Positions 46,925-54,088 of a stretch of 64,000 bases of DNA are shown here, piece after piece. A model generated the notes under the pieces. That model did not search any database. It saw only the letters and a program-made list of their open reading frames with translations, and was not told where the DNA came from. A program made the position numbers and the translations under genes. Every line of letters starts with the position of its first letter. Position 1 is the stretch's first letter. The stretch lies in contig NZ_CP136946.1 in the NCBI RefSeq assembly GCF_050916355.1, forward strand, positions 2,108,001 through 2,172,000, written 5' to 3'. The stretch comes from Jeongeupia wiesaeckerbachi (lineage in GTDB: Bacteria; Pseudomonadota; Gammaproteobacteria; Burkholderiales; Chitinibacteraceae).

Positions 46925-49593
46925 AGCACTGCGCTCGCTGTTTCTTGGCTCGCACAGAGGTGGCGCTGGAGATCCAGCTCGCCTTCGGTCGTCGCGATGC
47001 AGTCCGAAAAGCCATGCGACAGCGCCAAACGATAGATGCGCAGCGCCTGATCGTAGGGGATACGGTTCCCCAGGCTGTACGACTGCTTGACGCCGCTCAT
47101 CGACAGCGCGACCGTTTCAGACAGGCAGGCCAGGTTCAAGGTCGGGTCAAAGCCGAGGATGTTGGCGCGGCCGAAGCGGTAGGGCTCGACGAACCGGACC
47201 ACGCCCCCCTCGAAGACCAGCACGTCCGGGCGCTCGTCGCGGACGCAATCCTTCAGGTCCGGCGGACGGGCCGCATCGCAGACGACGGCCGATTGGCGCA
47301 ACCAGGCGGGCTCGATGAAGCTGTGGCCGGCGCTGGTCGCCGAGAGCACGCCGTGGGCGTTGCGCATTGCGTACTCGATGTTGACCGAAACCTCGATCGG
47401 CGCCGTCCCGGGCAGGTTTGCTTCGACCAATTGGCGCACGGTCTGGTAGTCGGGCGCGCCGTCGCGCAGCAAGAGCTGATTGCAGCGGGCAATAACGGAC
47501 TGGCGATCCTGCAAGTGGTGGCGCAGGTACTCCGCTAGCCCCGATCTGGCATGTTGCTGCATCTGCAACAACGCCTGCGCGTAGATTTCTCCAGCGATCT
47601 CGCTCAGTTGATCAAGCGCCTGGGCGTTGGCCGAGTTCCCGACCAGGATCAGCGACGCGTAGTGGCTCGCCATATGGATCGCGGCCAGTCGGCCGACCGA
47701 CCCGGCCGCACCGACGACGGCAATACGGGTCGTGCTGGCCTGCTTGCCGGTCGCGACCAGGGCCTTGTGCAGGCTCTCGGCGCTGGCGATGGCGGTAAAG
47801 CTGTTGCCGGTCGTGATCGGCACACCCGCGTCGACAATATCCATGCCGCCGCGAGAGATGATCGACGTGAAGGCGCCGAGGCCGATGATGTCGGCGTTGA
47901 CCGACTTGGCCGCTTCGACGTACTGCTGAAGCAACTTCATCCGTTGCTGCTTGGGCAGGCGGATCATGCGCTCTGGCGGGAGCGGGCAGGCGATTAGCCA
48001 GCCTTCGACATAGCCACCCAGCTTGGAAGCGATGCGCGGTGCGTGAAATACCGGTGCCGGCTCGAAGCGACGTGAGAACCAGCTCGCCATCCACTGCTGG
48101 AACTCGCGCTTGTGCGACTCGTCCAGATCGATGATCGAGCGCGGCATGATGTTGAGCAGGTCTTCCGCCGAGGTCGGATGAATCAGGAAGGCAAAGCTGC
48201 CCAAACGCTCGGGATGGGCGCCGAGCTGTGCTTCATAGCTCACTTCCTTGGGCAGTTCGATGACCGGTTTGCACGAGTAGCTGATTTCCTCGGGCTGGCG
48301 GCCGACCACGTAGGCGAACAGCGACGAGAACTGCTTGTTGCGGATCAGCAGCGCGCATTCTTCCAGCGCCCTGATCAGTCGGTCGATATGCTCGCGCTCG
48401 ATGATCAGCGACGGCTCGATGCGCAGCAGATCCTGGCGATTGAACAACGGCGCGACAATGATTTTGGCAACGTTGACCAGGTAGCCGCAGATGAGCGGGA
48501 CCAGATAGCCCTGGATGCTGGCGTGGGCAAGAAAATAGCTCTCGGCACCGCAGAAGGGTTTGAGCCGCAGGCTGTGCATCAGGCCCGCACCCTGATGGTG
48601 ACAGAAGACGTCCGGGTACTGTTCGACCAGGGTATCCAGCGCCTGATCGAGGTAGTCGGAGATCGAATCGACGTGCCGCATTACGGCACAGTCGTTTTCC
48701 TTGAGCTTGGCCAGCGTTGCCAGCGCAACGCGACAGGCGACCTGATTGTTGGCGAACGTCGAGCTGTGGTACATGCCGAACGCTTCGGTCCAAGCACCCT
48801 TGGTACAGAGCGTGGCACCAATGGGGACGAGGCCGCCGCCCAGGGCCTTCGACAGGCACAGAATGTCCGGGCGGACGTCGGGGATGCGCTTGATCGAGAA
48901 AAACTCGCCCAGGCGACCGAGACCGGTCTGGATCTCATCGGCGATCAGCATTGCGCCGTGTTGTTTGCACAGCGCCGCGGCACGCTGGATATAGGTGGCC
49001 GACAGCGGCTGCATGCCCCCTTCGCCCAGCACTGGCTCGAAGATGAAGCCGGCGACGTCGTGCTCGGCAAACGCGCGTTCGAGTTGTTCGATGTCTTCCG
49101 GGTCGATCTTGACGCTTTGTGCGGAGTCGACCAGAAACGGCTCGCTGTAGACCGGATTGCCGGTGATGGTCAGCGCGCCGTTGGTTTTGCCGTGAAAACC
49201 CAGACGCAGGCTGATGATCACTTCACGCCCGGTGGCGGCGCGCGCCAGCTTCAAGGCCGCTTCCACCGATTCGGCGCCGCTGTTGCTGAGCACCGCGTAA
49301 CTGAAGTTGAACGTCGGTTCGAGCGAAACCAGTTCCTGCGCCAGTGCCTTGGCCGCCGGGGTGTAGAAGGGCTGGACCATCGACGGCTCGCCACGGCCGG
49401 CGCACAACGCATCCCAGGCATGATCCGGGTTGTGGCCGAACGGAACCGCGCCGTACTGCGCCAGAAAGTCGAGGTATTGATTGCCGGCATCGTCGTAGAG
49501 ATAGACGCCGTCGCCCCGCACCATGGTCTTGTTCAGCTGCACGTGCCGCAGCAGATAATCCCTGTCTGGATTCAGATAACAGTTTTCACTCAT
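46921..49593 (-). CDS. Fusion of class III aminotransferase and acyl-ACP reductase-like domain (TamH-like)
   Basis: This 890-residue protein is the centre of the cluster. Residues about 5-430 are a class III PLP aminotransferase with D219 (LIADEIQTG) and the PLP lysine K249 (CLSKALGGG). Residues about 470-890 resemble cyanobacterial acyl-ACP reductase: GLGAFTSI (571-578), TTGNSFTA, the Rossmann loop VVGAAGSVG (626-634), a FEGGVV segment and the cysteine C823 in LACLSET aligned with the catalytic cysteine of that family. Together they predict acyl-ACP to aldehyde to primary alkylamine on one chain, as proposed for TamH of tambjamine synthesis. The frame extends to 49710, but GGAAG ahead of the ATG at 49593 and the neighbour's stop at 49601 favour this start. 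Confidence 0.85.
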   Translation of the reverse strand: MSENCYLNPDRDYLLRHVQLNKTMVRGDGVYLYDDAGNQYLDFLAQYGAVPFGHNPDHAWDALCAGRGEPSMVQPFYTPAAKALAQELVSLEPTFNFSYAVLSNSGAESVEAALKLARAATGREVIISLRLGFHGKTNGALTITGNPVYSEPFLVDSAQSVKIDPEDIEQLERAFAEHDVAGFIFEPVLGEGGMQPLSATYIQRAAALCKQHGAMLIADEIQTGLGRLGEFFSIKRIPDVRPDILCLSKALGGGLVPIGATLCTKGAWTEAFGMYHSSTFANNQVACRVALATLAKLKENDCAVMRHVDSISDYLDQALDTLVEQYPDVFCHHQGAGLMHSLRLKPFCGAESYFLAHASIQGYLVPLICGYLVNVAKIIVAPLFNRQDLLRIEPSLIIEREHIDRLIRALEECALLIRNKQFSSLFAYVVGRQPEEISYSCKPVIELPKEVSYEAQLGAHPERLGSFAFLIHPTSAEDLLNIMPRSIIDLDESHKREFQQWMASWFSRRFEPAPVFHAPRIASKLGGYVEGWLIACPLPPERMIRLPKQQRMKLLQQYVEAAKSVNADIIGLGAFTSIISRGGMDIVDAGVPITTGNSFTAIASAESLHKALVATGKQASTTRIAVVGAAGSVGRLAAIHMASHYASLILVGNSANAQALDQLSEIAGEIYAQALLQMQQHARSGLAEYLRHHLQDRQSVIARCNQLLLRDGAPDYQTVRQLVEANLPGTAPIEVSVNIEYAMRNAHGVLSATSAGHSFIEPAWLRQSAVVCDAARPPDLKDCVRDERPDVLVFEGGVVRFVEPYRFGRANILGFDPTLNLACLSETVALSMSGVKQSYSLGNRIPYDQALRIYRLALSHGFSDCIATTEGELDLQRHLCASQETASAVL

Positions 49594-49600
49594 ATGAATT

Positions 49601-50041
49601 TCACTTCCAGAGATAGCTAGCGATGATTGCGGCCGTTCCAGCGCTCGCACTGACGAACATCGAGAGCCGGTAGGCAAAGAAAAGGCCTTCTTTTTCGGAA
49701 TCAAGTGCAAAGAAAACCCGGGGCCACAACACCAGGCTGCCGTAGAGGTGGCAGCCCAGCATCAGCAGGAGACAGACCAGTTTCGCAAGGGTTTGCGGCT
49801 GGGCCAGCGAGGCATTGCCCAGCATCGCCAGACAGCCTCCGGAAACCAGGGTCAACACGATCAGCAGATAAAGCAGAGGCGCGGCGCGCGTGCCCTGTGC
49901 TTGCATCAGATCCGCGTATCGGTTGCCGCCTTGCGACTTGTACATCGGAAACAGCAGGGTCAGATTGAAATACATCGCCCCGACCCACGACATCATCGCG
50001 ATAACGTGAACCAGAATAAGGAGCTTGTAGGCCATAATCAT
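49601..50041 (-). CDS. Four-helix membrane protein, CopD/DUF2269-like
   Basis: The 146-residue protein has four hydrophobic segments. The first, LLILVHVIAMMSWVGAMYFN, carries the H-x(6)-WVG pattern of CopD/DUF2269-type membrane proteins, some of which bind heme through such histidines. A second histidine occurs near residue 98 in MLGCHLYGSLV. It lies 18 bases after the rhodanese-ThiF gene and 7 bases before the fusion enzyme. A redox or heme role in the membrane is possible but unproven. ATG codons at 50041 and 50035 are both usable. Confidence 0.65.
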   Translation of the reverse strand: MIMAYKLLILVHVIAMMSWVGAMYFNLTLLFPMYKSQGGNRYADLMQAQGTRAAPLLYLLIVLTLVSGGCLAMLGNASLAQPQTLAKLVCLLLMLGCHLYGSLVLWPRVFFALDSEKEGLFFAYRLSMFVSASAGTAAIIASYLWK

Positions 50042-50059
50042 TGATGGCGCGATCCCGGT

Positions 50060-51229
50060 CTAAATCGAGCAAACAAACGCTTCGATGGGTTTGAGTTGAA
50101 TATCGTCGCGGTGATGCGCGCAGAGGCAGTGCGCATCCTTGTCGATTTCAAGCAGGGAAAATTCGTTGTTCAGTGCATCGACGCGGAGCATTTTTCCGGA
50201 CAGGTTTTCGCCAATGCCCAGCAGCAGCTTGACGACCTCGATCGCCTGCATCAGTCCGACCAGGCCGGGCAGCACGCCGAGCACACCGGCCTCGGCACAC
50301 GAGGGCGCCATTTCCGGCGGGGGCAGTTCCGGATAGATGCAGCGGTAGCACGGCGCAGTCTCGCCGGCCGAGAATGTCGCCACATACCCTTCAAAACGGT
50401 AAATAGCGCCATGCACGTTCGGAATGCCGAGCTTGACGCAGGCATCGTTGACCAGATATCGCGCCTTGAAATTGTCGGAACCGTCGACGACCAGGTCATA
50501 CCCCTGCAGCAGCTCGAGGGCGTTGGTTTCGTCCAGCAGCACCGGATACTTGACGACCTTGATCTGCGAGTTCAGCCGACGGATTGCGGCCTCGGCTGAA
50601 TCGACCTTGAGCTTGCCCAGCTGGTCTTCGCCGTGAATGACCTGACGTTGCAGATTGCTGCTCTCGACCACATCCGGATCGACGATGCCCAGCGTGCCGA
50701 CACCGGCGGCGGCCAGGTACAGCGCCACGGGCGAACCCAAGCCACCGGCCCCCAGCAGCAGGACACGGCTGTTCTTCAGTCGCAGCTGGCCTTTCTCGCC
50801 CACTTCTGGGATCAGCAGGTGGCGGGAGTAACGTTCGCGATCGAAGGTGCTGAGCTGTTGCGGAATCCGAATTGCCAAACCGGATTCCTTCCACTGCTTG
50901 AAGCCACCACGCACGCTGTAAACCGTCGAATAGCCGAGATTCATCAGGCTTTCCGCAGCAAACAGCGAGCGCAAACCGCTGGCACACATTACGGCCACCG
51001 GTTGTGTCGTATTTTCGACCAAATGATGGATATTCAATTCCAATTGACCACGCGACAAATGCGAAGCCGGTGTGGGCAGGCCACCTTTGACTTCCTCTGC
51101 ATCGCGAACGTCAATCAGGACAAGTCGATCATGCTGGATCATTTCCAGCGCTTGCTCCGGCGAGATTTCGCTGACCGATTCCCGCAGATAGCTCGCACGC
51201 TTCTCGTAGCTCAACTCAGCCTCCTGCAA
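50060..51229 (-). CDS. Rhodanese-ThiF/MoeB fusion, sulfur carrier activating enzyme
   Basis: The 389-residue protein has an N-terminal rhodanese domain (about residues 20-118, with active-site C82 in MCASGLRS) followed by a MoeB/ThiF E1-like domain (about 128-385). The latter has the nucleotide loop GAGGLGSP (160-167), VVDGSDNF (247-254), the zinc cysteines CYRC (294-297) and CLC (368-370), and the conserved C311 in SCAEAGVLG. Such proteins adenylate the C-terminal glycine of a ThiS/MoaD protein and hand it sulfur as a thiocarboxylate. Here the rhodanese part is N-terminal, the reverse of MoeZ/MOCS3. The partner carrier gene overlaps it by 14 bases. Confidence 0.88.
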   Translation of the reverse strand: MQEAELSYEKRASYLRESVSEISPEQALEMIQHDRLVLIDVRDAEEVKGGLPTPASHLSRGQLELNIHHLVENTTQPVAVMCASGLRSLFAAESLMNLGYSTVYSVRGGFKQWKESGLAIRIPQQLSTFDRERYSRHLLIPEVGEKGQLRLKNSRVLLLGAGGLGSPVALYLAAAGVGTLGIVDPDVVESSNLQRQVIHGEDQLGKLKVDSAEAAIRRLNSQIKVVKYPVLLDETNALELLQGYDLVVDGSDNFKARYLVNDACVKLGIPNVHGAIYRFEGYVATFSAGETAPCYRCIYPELPPPEMAPSCAEAGVLGVLPGLVGLMQAIEVVKLLLGIGENLSGKMLRVDALNNEFSLLEIDKDAHCLCAHHRDDIQLKPIEAFVCSI

Positions 51230-51497
51230 ACGCAGTCACGATTTCCAGCTTGCTTTGGTTCGGCAGCACGGTTTGCAGGCCGCCGGTCTTGGCAATATGT
51301 TTGCCATCAACGTACACATTGATATATCGCTTCAATGCGCTGTGATCGGTCTCAAGCAGCCGTGCCGAAATGGAAGCATCAATTTCGTCGAGCTTGAGCA
51401 GCGCCTCCAGCACGGTTTCGGCCTGGCATTCGATAGCGGTGACGCCCTTGGCCAGTTTGCGTAGGGGGACCGGCAGATTTACGTGTACCACGCTCAT
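51216..51497 (-). CDS. ThiS/MoaD-family sulfur carrier protein
   Basis: The 93-residue protein has the beta-grasp pattern of MoaD/ThiS, with RYINVYVDGKHI in the middle and the obligatory C-terminal Gly-Gly (TAFAGG), the site of adenylation and thiocarboxylation. It is the first gene of the nine-gene operon and overlaps its activating enzyme by 14 bases. No moaE, thiG or cysteine-synthase partner is nearby, so it probably does not serve molybdopterin or thiamine synthesis and may instead supply sulfur for the cluster's product. That last point is inference. Confidence 0.85.
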   Translation of the reverse strand: MSVVHVNLPVPLRKLAKGVTAIECQAETVLEALLKLDEIDASISARLLETDHSALKRYINVYVDGKHIAKTGGLQTVLPNQSKLEIVTAFAGG

Positions 51498-51777
51498 TTC
51501 ACTTTGTTCCTTCTCGGGTCACTTTGAAGTCATGTAGAGCAGATAGATGGCCGGACCTAGGGCTATCCCGGCGGCATATTCTTTCTGCTTCTTGCATGGA
51601 TTGATATGAGCAAACCGGTACGGTCATTAGTGATTAGTTATAAATAACCCATTCGATCTAACTATTTTTCCATGCGGACTTGCACGCTATCCTCCGCCGG
51701 CCCAATACGCCCAGCATTGCCAGCGATGCGCTTGGTCAGATGGGCTCAATGGCAGTTGGTCATGAACGGGAGACGTT
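51498..51777. promoter_or_regulatory. Divergent control region of the two cluster operons
   Basis: This 280-base region separates the start of the minus-strand operon from the plus-strand operon. It is AT-rich from about 51600 to 51670 and holds a perfect dyad GTTAT-AA-ATAAC at 51637-51648, next to a direct ATTAGT repeat (51627-51639). These are good candidates for an operator of the LuxR-type regulator and for overlapping promoters. No clear sigma-70 pair could be assigned. Confidence 0.5.
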
Positions 51778-52896
51778 ATGTTAGGTTTGTTCCAGAGGAA
51801 GCCGAAGGAAACCGCCAAGTTCGAAGTCAAGTTCCTGCCGGACAATACGACTCTGACGATTGATCAGGGCAGTAATTTGCTGGAGGCGGCGCTTCGCCAA
51901 GGCGTGGTGGCTCCGTACAACTGCCGTGTTGGTGCGTGCAAAACCTGTCAGATCCAGGTGCTGGAAGGGCGTCCCAAATCCTTGATGGAAAGGGAATACG
52001 TTTTTTCCCAGAAAGAGATCGAGGCTGGTACTTATCTGGCGTGCCAGACATCGGTGCAATCCGATATGGTCGTGGTCTGGAGTGGTGTCGAGGCCAATAG
52101 CAGTGTCAAATTGGTCGCACGTTTACTCGATGCGCGGCAGCTGACGCCACGCATTTATCAAATACGATTGAAGCTGGATTCGCCACTGAGCTGGCGAGCT
52201 GGCCAGTTTGCGCGTCTGCTACCCTCCGAGCTGGCTATTCAGCCGCGCAGCTATTCCATGGTCGCCGGCGGAACGCAAGCCGATATCGTCGAATTTCATA
52301 TTACCCATTACCCGGATGGCGAACTTTCCTCGTGGATTGTCAACCCAGCCAATATCGGCAAGCCAATTAGCGTTGAAGGGCCATTCGGCGATTTCGGCCT
52401 TGATGAAATCACCGCAGAAAGACGGCCACCGCTCCTGTGTGTTGCTGGCGGCAGCGGCTTGGGTGCCATCGGCGGCATGATCGGCAGCTGTTTCCATCGG
52501 CCCGCTGACGCATCGGCCGCACAGCCGATTCTGTTGGTCTATGGCGCGCGGGATCAGGGCGAGGTCTATGCGATCGACGCGTTGAAGCGCCAGGCCGAGG
52601 CGGCTGGCGTTCCGTTCTCGGCGCACGTCGTGCTGGATCGCGAACCGGCGGGCAGCGCCTGGAGCGGCCGCCGGGGCTTCGTGGCCGAGCACCTTGCCGA
52701 CATCCTCGCCGTTACCGCCAAGGACGATGCGCGCTTTGCGCTGCCGGAGTCGGCCTGGCACGTATTGCTTTGCGGCCCGACGCCGCTGGTCGACAGCGCC
52801 ATTGCCGCGCTGAGGCAGACGGGCATCCATCCGGATCAAATGAGTTTCGATAAATACGAGCAGGGTGTCGCCGCGACGACCGCTGCGGTCATTTAA
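51778..52896 (+). CDS. 2Fe-2S ferredoxin-FAD/NAD(P) reductase fusion
   Basis: The 372-residue protein has a plant-type ferredoxin domain (about residues 14-105, ligands C49, C54, C57 and C89) followed by a ferredoxin-NADP reductase-like domain (about 110-365) with the FAD motif RSYSM, the loop AGGSGLGAI and the LLCGPTPLV nucleotide-binding end. This is the single-component reductase layout (as in phenol/xylene monooxygenase reductases), which feeds electrons to diiron oxygenases. It is followed by an AlkB-like gene after 17 bases. It can serve all the cluster's oxygenases. Confidence 0.93.
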   Translation: MLGLFQRKPKETAKFEVKFLPDNTTLTIDQGSNLLEAALRQGVVAPYNCRVGACKTCQIQVLEGRPKSLMEREYVFSQKEIEAGTYLACQTSVQSDMVVVWSGVEANSSVKLVARLLDARQLTPRIYQIRLKLDSPLSWRAGQFARLLPSELAIQPRSYSMVAGGTQADIVEFHITHYPDGELSSWIVNPANIGKPISVEGPFGDFGLDEITAERRPPLLCVAGGSGLGAIGGMIGSCFHRPADASAAQPILLVYGARDQGEVYAIDALKRQAEAAGVPFSAHVVLDREPAGSAWSGRRGFVAEHLADILAVTAKDDARFALPESAWHVLLCGPTPLVDSAIAALRQTGIHPDQMSFDKYEQGVAATTAAVI

Positions 52897-52913
52897 CGTC
52901 AAGGGCGCTGGCC

Positions 52914-54074
52914 ATGTACAAATACTTCAAACACTCTTATCTGACCTGTTTCATTGTGCCTTCCGCGGTAATGACGATTTTTCTGGCACCGCAATGGGCG
53001 TTTCTGATTCCAATGGTCATTACCTCGCTCAACGCGCTGGTCGACAATCTGACGCCGCCGGATCGCAGCGTTCCGGAATACTCGCAGCACTGGATTCTGG
53101 ATGCGATGGTGTATCTGTACGTGCCCATCGTCTCGGCCTATCTGTTCAGCTTGATGTGGATTGTGGCACCCGGCGATTGGCTGGGGCTCTCGGCCACGGT
53201 ATCGGCGCTGGTGCCGGTCGATCTGTTGGCCATCAAGCAAGAGGCCGGCCTGCGTGGTTTGCTGGCCAGTACTTTTGCCGTTGGCTACGTCTTGTCGTCC
53301 AATCATCTCTATGCGCACGAACTCGTGCACCGGACGACGGATCGCATCGCCATGCTGATCGGTCGCTGGTTGCTAGCCATGACCGGCGATGCGCAGTTTT
53401 CCATTTCCCACGTGTATTCGCACCACCGCAATGTCGGGACCAGCGAGGATTCGGCCACCGCGCGTCGCGGTGAATCGGTATACGCATTTTTCATCCGCTC
53501 CACCCTCGGCCAATACCGGGAGTCGTGGGAGGTCGAATCCCAGCGTTTGGCCAACAGTGGCAAGCCGTTGCTGTCGCTGCATAACCGTGTGCTGAGCGGT
53601 CTGGCCATGACCGGCTTTATTTATCTGCTGTGGTATTGGGCTGCCGGTCTGATTGGCATTGCGGTTTATACCTTCGTGATTGTGCTGGCCAAATTCCTTT
53701 TTGAAACGGTCAACTATATCGAACATTACGGTGTCGTCCGGGTTCCGGGTACCCGGGTCGAACCGCGACACAGCTGGGACTGCGATTCGCGTATGTCGTC
53801 GAATGCATTGCTCAATCTGTCGCGCCATGCCGACCATCATGCCAATGCCCACAAACGGTACTGGGAATTGGAAACCGTTGATACCAGCTTGCAGCTGAGC
53901 TACGGCTATATCGGCACGATCGTCGTCGCGATGGTGCCATTCTGGTGGCACCGATTTGCGGCCCCACAGCTGGAGAGCTGGGACCGGAACTCCGCCTCGC
54001 CAGAGGAAAAGATTCTTGCCCGACAGGCCAATCAGCTCAGCCTGAATCCTGTCTTTATGCACGGCAACGACTGA
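52914..54074 (+). CDS. AlkB-like integral membrane monooxygenase/desaturase
   Basis: The 386-residue protein has the AlkB histidine boxes: H135-ELV-H139, H166-VYS-H170-H171 followed by NVGTSEDSATA, NYIEHYG (H271) and H305-AD-H308-H309. Six or so hydrophobic segments precede and separate the boxes. The NVGTSEDSATA region is typical of true alkane monooxygenases. It is co-transcribed with the reductase (17-base gap). It may hydroxylate or desaturate the end of the acyl or amine chain. It is the second AlkB-type domain in the cluster, the other being at 41655-43562. Confidence 0.88.
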   Translation: MYKYFKHSYLTCFIVPSAVMTIFLAPQWAFLIPMVITSLNALVDNLTPPDRSVPEYSQHWILDAMVYLYVPIVSAYLFSLMWIVAPGDWLGLSATVSALVPVDLLAIKQEAGLRGLLASTFAVGYVLSSNHLYAHELVHRTTDRIAMLIGRWLLAMTGDAQFSISHVYSHHRNVGTSEDSATARRGESVYAFFIRSTLGQYRESWEVESQRLANSGKPLLSLHNRVLSGLAMTGFIYLLWYWAAGLIGIAVYTFVIVLAKFLFETVNYIEHYGVVRVPGTRVEPRHSWDCDSRMSSNALLNLSRHADHHANAHKRYWELETVDTSLQLSYGYIGTIVVAMVPFWWHRFAAPQLESWDRNSASPEEKILARQANQLSLNPVFMHGND

Positions 54075-54088
54075 GGGAAACATAAGCG

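Noticed and set aside
50060..51497. Molybdopterin or thiamine biosynthesis genes (moaD-moeB or thiS-thiF)
   Set aside because: No moaE, moaA, thiG or related gene is nearby, and the pair is embedded by overlaps and short gaps in the lipid-amine operon; a housekeeping role is less likely but not excluded.
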